Source: Curtobacterium sp. ZW137 (GTDB taxonomy: Bacteria; Actinomycetota; Actinomycetes; Actinomycetales; Microbacteriaceae). From it: 64,000 nucleotides of DNA. The notes beneath the pieces are model-generated. The model had not been told where the DNA came from. It saw only the letters and a list, made by a program, of their open reading frames with translations, and made no database searches. The stretch is from positions 1 to 64,000 of the forward strand of contig NZ_RJKS01000001.1 in the NCBI RefSeq assembly GCF_003762905.1. Direction: 5' to 3'. The translations under genes were made by a program, and so were the position numbers. Shown in pieces: positions 1 to 8,220 of this stretch. Each line of letters opens with the position of its first letter. Position 1 is the stretch's first letter.

Positions 1-69
1 GAAGCTAAGCCTCTCAGCGCCGATGGTACTGCAAGGGGGACCTTGTGGGAGAGTAGGACGCCGCCGGAC
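1..69 (+). rRNA. rrf: 5S ribosomal RNA, 3' end (partial)
   Basis: The first ~69 bases match the conserved 3' half of actinobacterial 5S rRNA, including the segment around GATGGTACTGC and the closing GAGAGTAGGACGCCGCC. The 5' part lies outside the window, so the 16S-23S-5S operon is to the left. A strong intrinsic terminator follows within 25 bases. The exact 3' end is uncertain by a few bases. Confidence 0.95.
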
Positions 70-90
70 TCAACGTTGCAAGAACAGGGA

Positions 91-119
91 ACCCCCGACC
101 AGTACTGGTCGGGGGTTTT
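91..119 (+). terminator. Rho-independent terminator of the rRNA operon
   Basis: A near-perfect hairpin with arms CCCCCGACC (92-100) and GGTCGGGGG (107-115) around AGTACT is followed by TTTT. It is immediately downstream of 5S rRNA and upstream of the ROK gene, so it ends the rRNA operon and insulates the sugar locus. Confidence 0.9.
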
Positions 120-152
120 CTGCGTTTAGGATCAGCCGACGACGGAGGAACG

Positions 153-1283
153 ATGACCCACACATGGCCACCGCTGCCGGAAGGTTCTCGCCTGGCGCTG
201 CGCGAGATCCTGATCCACGGGACGCTCTCGCGTGCGGAGATCGCGCGGTCGCTCGGGTTGTCGCGTGCGAGCCTGACGCGGGCGATGCGGGTGCTCGTCG
301 GACACGGCATGGTGTCCGAGATCGGTACGGACGTCCGCGGTGCCACGGGCCGGCCCTCGGAGCTCCTGCAGGCGAGTTCGGGCACGTGGGAGTTCCTCGG
401 CATCAAGCTCACGAAGGACCGGCTGTACGCCGCCGTGACGGACCTCGGCGGCCGCGTGCTCGCCCTCCACGAGGAGGGGATGCCGTCCACCACAGCGGAG
501 GACGTCGCCGACCAGATCACGGCCGTGCACGAGCGTCTCCGCGGGGTGCACCCGGCGGTGTGCGCGATCGGGGTCTCCCTGCCCGGTGACGTGCTGACCC
601 GTGGGGGAGAGGCCGTGGTGTCGTCGTCCCCGTTCCTCGGGTGGACGGACGTGCCGTTCGCGCGGATGCTCACCGAGCGCACGGGCCTGGCGGCCTTCAC
701 GGCGAACGACGTGCACGCGCTCACGGCGAAGGAGCACTGGTTCGGTGCCGGTGCCGGGCGCCGCTCGATGGTCCTCGTCACGGTGGGTGAGGGGGTCGGG
801 CTGGGGCTGATCGCCAACGGGGAGGTGTCGACGGGGGAGCACGGGCGCCTCGGGCGGATCGGGCACGTCCCGGTGCTCGGCGGCGGTCCGGACTGCGGTG
901 TCGGGCACGCCGGGTGCGCCTCGAGCTACCTGCCGAGCCCGGTGATCGTCCGGAACTCGGGCCACGTCGGTGCCACCTACGACGAGGTCGTCGAGCTGGC
1001 CCGGACCGGGGACGCCGCGGCACTCCGGGCGTTCGAGGACGCCGGCCGTGCGCTCGGCGTGGTCCTGTCCACGGTGGTGCTCGTCGCGGACCCGGCGGCG
1101 ATCGTCCTCACGGGTGACGGGCTGCCGGTGTACGACATCGCGCGGTCGAGCGTGGACGAGGCGCTCCGGGGTGCGATGGCGCCGTACACGGACCCGGTCA
1201 CGGTCGAGGTGCAGCCGTTCGAGTTCTCCGAGTGGGCGCGGGCCGGAGCGGTGCTCGCGATCCGCCAGCTGCTGGGCGTGTAG
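153..1283 (+). CDS. ROK-family transcriptional repressor/sugar sensor
   Basis: This 376-aa protein has an N-terminal winged helix-turn-helix (residues ~10-60, with LSRAEIARSLGLSRASLTRA) and a ROK domain with glycine-rich loops (VTVGEGVGLGL). Such proteins sense sugars and repress neighbouring utilisation genes. The ROK zinc motif is degenerate. In place of CxCGxxGCxE it reads CGVGHAGCAS, so one cysteine is Val and the Glu is Ser. The ATG is preceded by GGAGGA. The gene heads the galactoside/mannoside locus and ends just before a palindrome shared with the importer promoter (1288-1308 and 8153-8173), which suggests it controls both. The ligand is not predictable from sequence; a galactoside or mannoside is inferred from neighbours. 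Confidence 0.9.
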   Translation: MTHTWPPLPEGSRLALREILIHGTLSRAEIARSLGLSRASLTRAMRVLVGHGMVSEIGTDVRGATGRPSELLQASSGTWEFLGIKLTKDRLYAAVTDLGGRVLALHEEGMPSTTAEDVADQITAVHERLRGVHPAVCAIGVSLPGDVLTRGGEAVVSSSPFLGWTDVPFARMLTERTGLAAFTANDVHALTAKEHWFGAGAGRRSMVLVTVGEGVGLGLIANGEVSTGEHGRLGRIGHVPVLGGGPDCGVGHAGCASSYLPSPVIVRNSGHVGATYDEVVELARTGDAAALRAFEDAGRALGVVLSTVVLVADPAAIVLTGDGLPVYDIARSSVDEALRGAMAPYTDPVTVEVQPFEFSEWARAGAVLAIRQLLGV

Positions 1284-1287
1284 GGAC

Positions 1288-1308
1288 TTAGTTACACCCG
1301 TTGACAAA
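1288..1308. promoter_or_regulatory. Candidate ROK operator upstream of the GH42-GH36 operon
   Basis: This 21-bp imperfect palindrome begins TTAGTTA and ends TTGACAAA. Its halves fit TTNGT...ACNAA, the style known for ROK/XylR/NagC operators. A second 21-bp site of the same architecture begins at 8153 in the importer promoter, and both are preceded by GAC. It lies between the ROK stop codon and the GH42 start. Binding by the ROK protein is inferred. Confidence 0.55.
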
Positions 1309-1327
1309 CCTCCCGTGAGACGGGAGG
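1309..1327 (+). promoter_or_regulatory. Hairpin sequestering the GH42 ribosome-binding site
   Basis: CCTCCCGT (1309-1316) and ACGGGAGG (1320-1327) form a perfect 8-bp stem with a GAG loop. The 3' arm contains GGGAGG, the Shine-Dalgarno sequence of the GH42 gene. If the leader is transcribed, the ribosome site would be folded away, allowing translational control. Confidence 0.5.
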
Positions 1328-1330
1328 CTG

Positions 1331-3355
1331 GTGCGCGTGAACGCAGCACCAACCGTCTCGTGGCCCACCGATGGCCTGTCGTTCGGCGGCGACTACAGCC
1401 CCGAGCAGTGGCCCCGCGAGGTCTGGGACGAGGACGTCCGACTGATGCGCGAAGCCGGGGTGAACCTGGTCACCGTCGGGGTGTTCTCCTGGGGGCTGCT
1501 CGAGCGGTCGCCGGGCGAGTACACCTGGGGCTGGCTCGACGACGTCCTCGACCTGCTGCACGCGAACGGCATCGCCGTCGACCTCGCGACGCCGACCGCG
1601 GCACCGCCGAGCTGGCTCCTGAGGGCACACCCCGAGGTCCTGCCGGTCGACCGGGACGGCACCCGCCAGCACCCCGGTGGTCGCCTCGGCTGGTGCCCGG
1701 ACTCGCCGGTGTTCCGGGAGCACGCGCGCCGCATCGTCGACGCCGTGGCCGAGCGGTACGGCAAGCACCCCGCCGTGCGGCTCTGGCACGTCAGCAACGA
1801 GCTCGGCGGCGGGAACGCCCGCTGCGCCTGCGACGCCTCCGTCGCGGCGTTCCGGGTCTGGCTCCGGCAGCGGTACGGCACGATCGACGCCGTCAACGCC
1901 GCCTGGGGCACGGCCTTCTGGGGGCACACCTTCACCGACTTCGACGAGGTGTCGCTCCCGCGCGGCCCGCGGAACGGCGCACCGAACCCGGGGCTCTTCC
2001 TCGACGCCGAACGGTTCTCCTCGAACTCGCTCCTGGCGCACTACCAGCTCGAGAAGGCCGCGATCGAAGCGCACTCCGACGTCCCCGTGACGACGAACTT
2101 CATGGTCGGCGCGGCCTCCCAGGTGGTCGACTACGCGGACTGGGCGACGCACGTGGCGATCCCCGCGAACGACCACTACACGATCGTCGACGACCCCCGA
2201 CGCGAGCAGGACCTCGCCGCGGCGGCCGACCGGATGCGCGGCATCACCGCCGGGCGCCGGCCGTGGCTCCTCATGGAGCACTCGACCGGCGGACCGAGCT
2301 GGCAGGAGCGCAACCGGGCGAAGGAACCGGGGGAGATCCTCCGGAACTCGCTCGCGCACGTGGCCCGCGGGTCCGACGGCGCGCTGTTCTTCCAGTGGCG
2401 CGCCTCGACGGCCGGCGCCGAGCAGTTCCACTCCGCGATGCTGCCGCAGGCCGGCACCCGCACCCGGGTCTGGCGCGAGGTCACCGCGCTCGGCCGCGCG
2501 ATGCAGGCACTCGCTCCGGTGCAGGGCAGCACGGTCGAGCCGGCGAGGGTGGCGATCGTCGTCGACGAGGCCTCCGGCTGGGCGATGCAGACGGGCCTCA
2601 AGCCGCACCGGGCACTCCGCTACGCCCGCGAACTCCGTGCCTGGCACTGCGCGTTCTTCGACCGTCAGGTCCTCACCGACGTGGTGCCGCTCGACGCGGA
2701 CCTCGACGGCTACGACGTGGTGGTGCTCCCGACGCTGCTGATCGTCGACGACACCGCTGCCGCCCGGCTCGCCGCCGTGGTCGACCGCGGTGCCACCCTC
2801 GTCGTCACGTACCTGTCCGGCGTCGCCGACGAGCACGCCCGCATCCGCACCGGCGGGTACCCGGGCGCCTTCCGCGACGTCCTGGGCGCGTGGTCCGAGG
2901 AGTTCACCCCGCTGCAGCGCGGGGAGCGCTGGCCGCTCGACGACGGCGAGACCGTCACCGACTGGGCCGAGGCGGTCGTCGTCGAGGACGCCGAGGTCGT
3001 CCTCGCGTACACCGACGGTCCGCTGGCCGGCCGGGCAGCGGTCACGCGCCGCGCCGCCGGCGGCGGCGCCTGGTACGTCGCAGCGGCCCTCGCGGATGAC
3101 AGCATCCAACGGCTCGTGGACCGGATCGTCGAGGAGCGAGCGGTCCCGCGGACCGTCACCGGTCCTCCCGGCCTGGAGGCGGTGCGTCGCGTCGGACGCG
3201 ACGGTTCCGCGTTCCTGTTCCTCGTCAACCACCGCGCGGACCCCGTCACGGTGCTCGCGTCCGGGACGGACCTGCTCGACGGCTCCGGCCACGGGCCGGA
3301 GACCGTCGTGCCCGCGGGCCGCGTCCGCGTGCTCCGCGAGGAGCCGGTCTCGTGA
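1331..3355 (+). CDS. GH42 beta-galactosidase
   Basis: This cytoplasmic glycoside hydrolase of 674 aa (672 from the alternative start) has the GH42 TIM barrel and trimerisation domain. The catalytic acid/base is the Glu of WHVSNELGG (~157) and the nucleophile is the Glu of LLMEHSTGG (~316). Cys residues in ARCAC suit the structural zinc site of many GH42 enzymes. Expected activity is release of terminal beta-galactose from oligosaccharides. There is no signal peptide, so substrates must be imported. GTG at 1331 is only 3 nt from the GGGAGG ribosome site, whereas GTG at 1337 is 9 nt away and is the better start. The gene overlaps the following alpha-galactosidase by 4 nt (GTGA), so the two are translationally coupled. 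Confidence 0.92.
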   Translation: MRVNAAPTVSWPTDGLSFGGDYSPEQWPREVWDEDVRLMREAGVNLVTVGVFSWGLLERSPGEYTWGWLDDVLDLLHANGIAVDLATPTAAPPSWLLRAHPEVLPVDRDGTRQHPGGRLGWCPDSPVFREHARRIVDAVAERYGKHPAVRLWHVSNELGGGNARCACDASVAAFRVWLRQRYGTIDAVNAAWGTAFWGHTFTDFDEVSLPRGPRNGAPNPGLFLDAERFSSNSLLAHYQLEKAAIEAHSDVPVTTNFMVGAASQVVDYADWATHVAIPANDHYTIVDDPRREQDLAAAADRMRGITAGRRPWLLMEHSTGGPSWQERNRAKEPGEILRNSLAHVARGSDGALFFQWRASTAGAEQFHSAMLPQAGTRTRVWREVTALGRAMQALAPVQGSTVEPARVAIVVDEASGWAMQTGLKPHRALRYARELRAWHCAFFDRQVLTDVVPLDADLDGYDVVVLPTLLIVDDTAAARLAAVVDRGATLVVTYLSGVADEHARIRTGGYPGAFRDVLGAWSEEFTPLQRGERWPLDDGETVTDWAEAVVVEDAEVVLAYTDGPLAGRAAVTRRAAGGGAWYVAAALADDSIQRLVDRIVEERAVPRTVTGPPGLEAVRRVGRDGSAFLFLVNHRADPVTVLASGTDLLDGSGHGPETVVPAGRVRVLREEPVS

Positions 3356-5520
3356 GCATCGTCGAGCGGGACACGACCGCGGCCGCGGTGCCGGCACTCC
3401 CGGCCCGACGGGTCCACGTGCTCCGCGCGGCAGGGGTGTCGCTCGTCCTGGTGACCGCCGCCGACGGCCTGCCCGAGGTGCTGCACTGGGGCCGCGACGT
3501 CGGACCCGTGGACGTCGCCGACACCGACGAACTGCTGCTCGCGCTCGGTCGGCCGATCTCGCCGAGCGCGTTCGACGCACCGTGGCCGCTCACCGTGCTG
3601 CCCACCGAACGGGACGGCTGGGAGGGGCGCCCCGCGATCGCCGGGCACGTCGAGGGGCTGCCGCTCGTGCCGCGGTGGCGCGACGTCGAGGTGACCTCGA
3701 CGTCGCGCGAGGCCGTGGTCACCGCGGACTCCGAGGAGCTCGCGCTCCGCAGTGTCTTCGCCCTCGACGACGCCGGCGTGCTCCGGGTGCGCCACACCGT
3801 CACGAACCGCGGTGTCCGGGCCGTGCACCTGCAGGCGCTCGAGGCCGTGCTGCCCGTCGGGGAGCGGGTCTCGGAGGTGTTCGACCTCGCGGGCCGCTGG
3901 ACCCGGGAGCGCACGCCGCAGCGTCGCGCACTGCCCCAGGGGAGTCACGCCCGGGAGAGCCGCCGCGGCCGGACCGGGCACGACGCGCCGACGTTGCTCG
4001 TGCTCGGGACGCCCGGGTTCGACGACGCCTCCGGTGAGGTCTGGGCCGTGCACCTGGCGTGGAGCGCGGACTCCGTGCACCGCCACGACGTGCTCGCCGA
4101 GGCCCGACCGGTCCTCGGTGCGGGGGAACTGCTGCGTGCCGGCGAGGTCGTGCTCGGCGCCGGCGAGGACTTCACCGCGCCCGACGCGGTGTTCGTGTGG
4201 AGCGACGAGGGGCTCGACGGGATGTCCGCGCGCCTGCACGACTCGCTGCGCGCACGCCCAGGGCACCCGAACCGTCCGCGGCCCGTCGTGCTGAACACCT
4301 GGGAGGCCGTCTACTACCGGCAGGAGCTGGCGCCGCTCGTCGCACTCGCCGAGACGGCCGCGGACATCGGGGTCGAACGGTTCGTGCTCGACGACGGCTG
4401 GTTCCTCGGCCGGCGCTCGGACGACACCTCGCTCGGGGACTGGCGGGTGGACCCGTCGGTGTGGCCGGACGGTCTCCGCCCGTTGGTCGACCGGGTCCGC
4501 GACCTCGGCATGGAGTTCGGGCTGTGGTTCGAACCGGAGATGGTGAGCCCGGTCTCCGAGCTCGCCGTCGCGCACCCGGAGTGGCTGCTGCAACGCCCCG
4601 ACGACGACGTCCGCACGTGGCGGAACCAGTACGTGCTCGACATGGCGAACCCGCTCGCGCGGGCGTTCGTCCTGGAGAGCATGTCGGCCGTGATCGGCGA
4701 GCACCACGTCGACTTCGTGAAGTGGGACATGAACCGGGACATCGTGCACGCCGTGCACGCCGGACGCGCGGGCGTCGACGCGCACACCCGCGGGGTCTAC
4801 GCGCTGATGGACAGCCTGCGCGCGCGGCACCCCTGGCTGGAGATCGAGGCGTGTGCGAGCGGGGGCGGCCGGGTCGACCTCGGGGTGCTCGAGCGCACCG
4901 ACCGGGTCTGGCCGTCGGACACCAACGACGCGATGGAACGCCTCGCGATCCAGCGGTGGACCGAGGCGCTGCTGCCGCTGGAGCTCATCGGCGCGCACGT
5001 CGGCCCCGAGGTCTCGCACACCACCGGGCGCCACCTCGACCTGGACTTCCGGATGGCGGTGTCGCTGTTCGGCTCCGCCGGACTCGAGACCGACGTCACG
5101 CGGCTGACCGCCGAGCAGCTCGACCGGCTGCGGGCCTGGACGACGCTGTACAAGCGGGTGCGCGGGCTGCTGCACACCGGACGGCTGCGGCACCTCGACC
5201 TCGGGGACCCGGGGCTCGCGACCACGTCGGTGGTGTCGGTCGACCGGGGGAGTGCGCTCGTGCGCGTCGCCCGGACCGTGACCGGGCCGCAGTCCCTCGC
5301 GGTGCCGCTGCGGGTGCGCGGGCTCGACCGGGCGCGGCGCTACCGGATGGCCCCGGCCGCGGGGCTCGGCGTGCCGCACGGGCTCGACATGGTGCCGCCG
5401 CCGTGGCTCGGGCGCGGGTACCTGGAGCTCTCCGGTGCGGTTTTCGAGGACGTCGGTGCCCGGCTGCCGATGCTCGCGCCGGGCACCGCGATCGTGCTCG
5501 AGTTCACCGCGCTCGACTGA
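3352..5520 (+). CDS. GH36 alpha-galactosidase (canonical type)
   Basis: This 722-aa GH36 enzyme removes alpha-1,6-galactose from raffinose-family or galactomannan oligosaccharides. An N-terminal beta-sandwich is followed by the catalytic barrel with LDDGWF, GLWFEPEM, FVKWDMNRD (nucleophile Asp ~459), CASGGGR and WPSDTND (acid/base Asp ~523). No signal peptide is seen, so it should be cytoplasmic. The GTG start overlaps the GH42 stop. A strong terminator follows directly. It is one of two GH36 genes in the locus; the other (13699-15861) is a divergent type. Confidence 0.93.
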   Translation: MSIVERDTTAAAVPALPARRVHVLRAAGVSLVLVTAADGLPEVLHWGRDVGPVDVADTDELLLALGRPISPSAFDAPWPLTVLPTERDGWEGRPAIAGHVEGLPLVPRWRDVEVTSTSREAVVTADSEELALRSVFALDDAGVLRVRHTVTNRGVRAVHLQALEAVLPVGERVSEVFDLAGRWTRERTPQRRALPQGSHARESRRGRTGHDAPTLLVLGTPGFDDASGEVWAVHLAWSADSVHRHDVLAEARPVLGAGELLRAGEVVLGAGEDFTAPDAVFVWSDEGLDGMSARLHDSLRARPGHPNRPRPVVLNTWEAVYYRQELAPLVALAETAADIGVERFVLDDGWFLGRRSDDTSLGDWRVDPSVWPDGLRPLVDRVRDLGMEFGLWFEPEMVSPVSELAVAHPEWLLQRPDDDVRTWRNQYVLDMANPLARAFVLESMSAVIGEHHVDFVKWDMNRDIVHAVHAGRAGVDAHTRGVYALMDSLRARHPWLEIEACASGGGRVDLGVLERTDRVWPSDTNDAMERLAIQRWTEALLPLELIGAHVGPEVSHTTGRHLDLDFRMAVSLFGSAGLETDVTRLTAEQLDRLRAWTTLYKRVRGLLHTGRLRHLDLGDPGLATTSVVSVDRGSALVRVARTVTGPQSLAVPLRVRGLDRARRYRMAPAAGLGVPHGLDMVPPPWLGRGYLELSGAVFEDVGARLPMLAPGTAIVLEFTALD

Positions 5521-5555
5521 CGAGAGGGAGGCCCGGGGAGGCCTCCCTCTCGTCA
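5518..5555. terminator. Bidirectional terminator between convergent genes
   Basis: A 15-bp perfect inverted repeat (5518-5532 and 5541-5555) has an 8-nt loop. It includes the alpha-galactosidase stop codon and ends two bases before the beta-mannosidase stop on the other strand. Runs of T are absent, as is common in high-GC actinobacteria. Confidence 0.8.
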
Positions 5556-5556
5556 A

Positions 5557-8103
5557 TCAGGCGAGCAGGGAGCCGGCGTGCCGGAGGACCTCACGAGTGA
5601 GCAGCGCCGCCGTGTCGATGCCGGGAGCGCCCGTCACCGTGAACGTCACGGACTCGCCGGGCAGCAGTGACACCAGGCCGTCGTCCACCCGGGCCGCCGC
5701 GTCCACCCGGTCCGGGAAGAGCGCGACGTCCCGCGCGTAGGCCGTGGCCGTCACGGTGACCCGGGCGCCGTCCGGCGTCGGGGACACCGCGGTGGTGAAC
5801 GGGGACGCGGGCAGGGCCTGGTCGACGACCTCGGCGAAGTCGAACACCGTGCGGCCGAGCGGCCCGGTGACGACGAGCACCTCGGACGCCGGGTCCCCGG
5901 CTTCCGCGAGCGACGACGGCAGTGACACCCGCGCGGCATCGGCGACGTCGACGGACACCGGGAAGGACTCGGCCGCGAGCGGGGTCCCGTCGAAGCGGAC
6001 CCGCGCGACGTGGACCTCGCCGGACACCGCGGCCCCCGACCCGTTCACCACGACCACGTCCAGGCGCGCACCGGCAGCGCCCGGCTGCACCGTGACGAGC
6101 ACCGGCTGGTACGCCTGACGCACCGCGTACCAGACGGGCTTCCGGATCCCCGCGTGGTCGACGAGCGCCCACGACACCACGGGCCAGTCGTCGTTGAGCT
6201 GCCACACGATCATCCCGGTGTTGTCCGGCGTCCGGGAGCGGAACCACTCCATCCCGAACCGGATCGCGTGCGCCTGGTTCAGTTGCGCCGCCCAGTGCCA
6301 GTCCTCGATCGACGCGGGCGAGGGCAGGTGCCCACGCATCCCGTCCGCGAGCTTCCGGTTGCCCTGGTCCGCCTTCTGGTGCACGAGCATCTCGTGCCCG
6401 TCCGGGTCGAGCGGCTCGTCGTGCACGACGGCGGTCAGGGTCGACCACGCGGGCGGCCCCTGGAACCCGAACTCCGCGACGAAGCGCGGCTCCCAGTCGG
6501 CGTAGTGCCGGTAGTCGAGCCGGTTCCAGACGTCCCAGATGTGCACCGTGCCGTTGCGGTCGTCGTTCGGCGTGAGGTACTCGTCGAACGAGAACGGGCT
6601 GCCCGGCGTGTACGGCCGGGTCGGGTCGAGTTCCGCGACGACGGCGGGCAGCAGCGACCGGTAGTACCCGTTGCCCCAGGTCCGGCCGACGAGTGCGCGC
6701 CGCCAGCCCCACTCGGCGTACGCGACGAGGTTCTCGTTGTTGCCGTTCCACACCACGAGCGAGGGGTGCCGGCTGAGGCGGGTGACGGCCTCGCGGACCT
6801 CGGGCTCGACCTCGTCGGCGAGCCAGGGCTCCTCGGCGTAGGCGGCGCAGGCGAACAGGAAGTCCTGCCACACCAGGACCCCGAGCTCGTCGCAGCGGTC
6901 GTAGAACTCGCGGGACTCGTAGATCCCGCCGCCCCACACCCGGAGCAGGTTCATGTTGGCGGCGATCGCGTCCTCGATCCGGTCGTGGTACCGCTCCGGC
7001 GTCATCTCGGTCAGGAACGCGTGGTCCGGGATCCAGTTCGCCCCGCGGACGAGCACCGGCCGGTCGTTCACGCGGAGGAGGAACGGCGCCCCGCCTTCGT
7101 CCGCGGCGGTGTCGAGCGTCACGGTGCGGAACCCGACGCGGCCGGTCCAGACGTCGTCGCCGACCTCGACGGTCACGTCGTACAGGGGCTGGTCGCCCTC
7201 GCCGCGCGGCCACCACACCGCCACGTCCGGCACCTCCAGACGGAGCGTCGCGGACCCGCCTTCGACGCGGCGCACGCCGGTGATCCGGACGGGAGGCTCG
7301 GTGTCGGAACCGGGGTTCGCTGCGGACGCGCGGTGCGGGGCCACGGTGATCCGAGCCTCCAGACCGGGTGCGACCGTACCGGCTGCAGTCGCACCGTCCG
7401 CAGACGCGACCGGTGCGGCTCCGATGGCCTGGCGGAACACGCCGGCGCCGCCGGCGGACTCGACGTCGACGTGCGCCGTCAGGACACCGGTGGTGCCGTC
7501 GACGTCGACGAGCGGGCGGACGGCGGCGATCCGGGCGCCGCTCCAGGACTCGATGCCGATCGAGCGCCAGATGCCGCTCGTGGCGACGTCGATGCCCCAG
7601 TCCCACCCGAAGTTCGACGCGTTCTTGCGGAGCGCGTTGTACGGGTGGTGGTTGACGTGCGGGAGCTCGCCGCCGTGCAGCTCGGACAGCCGTTCGGCCG
7701 CGGGCACGGGGGCGTCGAAGGTGACCACGAGCTCGTTCGTGCCGGGGCGGAGCAGGTGCCCGACCGGGAAGCGGTACGAGCGGTGCTGGTTCGCGGTCGT
7801 GGCGACGACGATGCCGTTCACCTCGATCGTGGCGAGGGTGTCCAGGCCCTCGGCGACCAGGTCGTGCCGCTCGGCGTCGGGTGCCGCCCAGTCGAAGGTG
7901 CGCCGGTACCGCCAGACGGTGTCGCCGATCCACTGCGTCGCGGCCTCGTTGTCGCCGTCGAACGGGTCGAGGATCAGGCCGGCGCGGAGCAGGTCCGTGT
8001 GCGCGCAGCCGGGGACCACCGCCGCGATCGGGGCGCTCGGTGCCTCGGCCGGGCCGTGCACCGCCTCGAGGGTCCACGTGCCGTCCAGTGTCGTCCGCTC
8101 CAT
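5557..8103 (-). CDS. GH2 beta-mannosidase
   Basis: This 848-aa protein has the full GH2 layout: sugar-binding jelly roll (WTLEAVHGP, VPGCAHTDL), immunoglobulin-like domains, then the TIM barrel. The catalytic acid/base is the Glu of WNGNNEN (~457) and the nucleophile is the Glu of VAEFGFQG (~544). The features VPGCVHTDL-like and NGNNE are typical of beta-mannosidases rather than beta-galactosidases. It would release mannose from the non-reducing end of manno-oligosaccharides after alpha-galactosidase has removed side chains. It is divergent from the ABC importer and shares its operator-bearing intergenic region (8104-8220), so common ROK control is likely. Confidence 0.92.
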   Translation of the reverse strand: MERTTLDGTWTLEAVHGPAEAPSAPIAAVVPGCAHTDLLRAGLILDPFDGDNEAATQWIGDTVWRYRRTFDWAAPDAERHDLVAEGLDTLATIEVNGIVVATTANQHRSYRFPVGHLLRPGTNELVVTFDAPVPAAERLSELHGGELPHVNHHPYNALRKNASNFGWDWGIDVATSGIWRSIGIESWSGARIAAVRPLVDVDGTTGVLTAHVDVESAGGAGVFRQAIGAAPVASADGATAAGTVAPGLEARITVAPHRASAANPGSDTEPPVRITGVRRVEGGSATLRLEVPDVAVWWPRGEGDQPLYDVTVEVGDDVWTGRVGFRTVTLDTAADEGGAPFLLRVNDRPVLVRGANWIPDHAFLTEMTPERYHDRIEDAIAANMNLLRVWGGGIYESREFYDRCDELGVLVWQDFLFACAAYAEEPWLADEVEPEVREAVTRLSRHPSLVVWNGNNENLVAYAEWGWRRALVGRTWGNGYYRSLLPAVVAELDPTRPYTPGSPFSFDEYLTPNDDRNGTVHIWDVWNRLDYRHYADWEPRFVAEFGFQGPPAWSTLTAVVHDEPLDPDGHEMLVHQKADQGNRKLADGMRGHLPSPASIEDWHWAAQLNQAHAIRFGMEWFRSRTPDNTGMIVWQLNDDWPVVSWALVDHAGIRKPVWYAVRQAYQPVLVTVQPGAAGARLDVVVVNGSGAAVSGEVHVARVRFDGTPLAAESFPVSVDVADAARVSLPSSLAEAGDPASEVLVVTGPLGRTVFDFAEVVDQALPASPFTTAVSPTPDGARVTVTATAYARDVALFPDRVDAAARVDDGLVSLLPGESVTFTVTGAPGIDTAALLTREVLRHAGSLLA

Positions 8104-8143
8104 CGCGTCTCCAGTGCTCGTCGGGCCGCGTCGTCGCCGCCTC

Positions 8144-8173
8144 TTGACCGACTTAGTTTATGCGTGTAACAAT
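8144..8173 (+). promoter_or_regulatory. Importer promoter with embedded ROK operator
   Basis: TTGACC (8144-8149) and TAACAA (8167-8172) are spaced by exactly 17 nt, a good sigma-70-type promoter for the substrate-binding protein. A 21-bp imperfect palindrome (8153-8173, starting TTAGTTTA and ending TAACAAT) fills the spacer and covers the -10 box. It resembles the site at 1288-1308 (GACTTAGTT identical at the left edge, ACAA at the right). A bound repressor would block polymerase directly. The site also lies in the divergent leader of the beta-mannosidase gene. Confidence 0.65.
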
Positions 8174-8220
8174 CACGCTCACAACGTGGACCTGCGACGA
8201 CGCAGACCGAGAGGACAACG

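Noticed and set aside
1301..1306. TTGACA as a -35 box for GH42
   Set aside because: A -10 at the proper distance would overlap the ribosome site, and no such box exists. It is more likely part of the operator dyad.
2710..5556. Very long open frame (about 950 codons) on the minus strand
   Set aside because: It lies exactly opposite GH42/GH36. The composition is the Arg/Pro/His-rich type expected of antisense in high-GC coding DNA, with no recognisable domains.
6010..8169. Long plus-strand open frame opposite the beta-mannosidase
   Set aside because: The minus strand encodes a full GH2 enzyme with catalytic residues; the plus frame is an Arg/Val/Pro-rich shadow.
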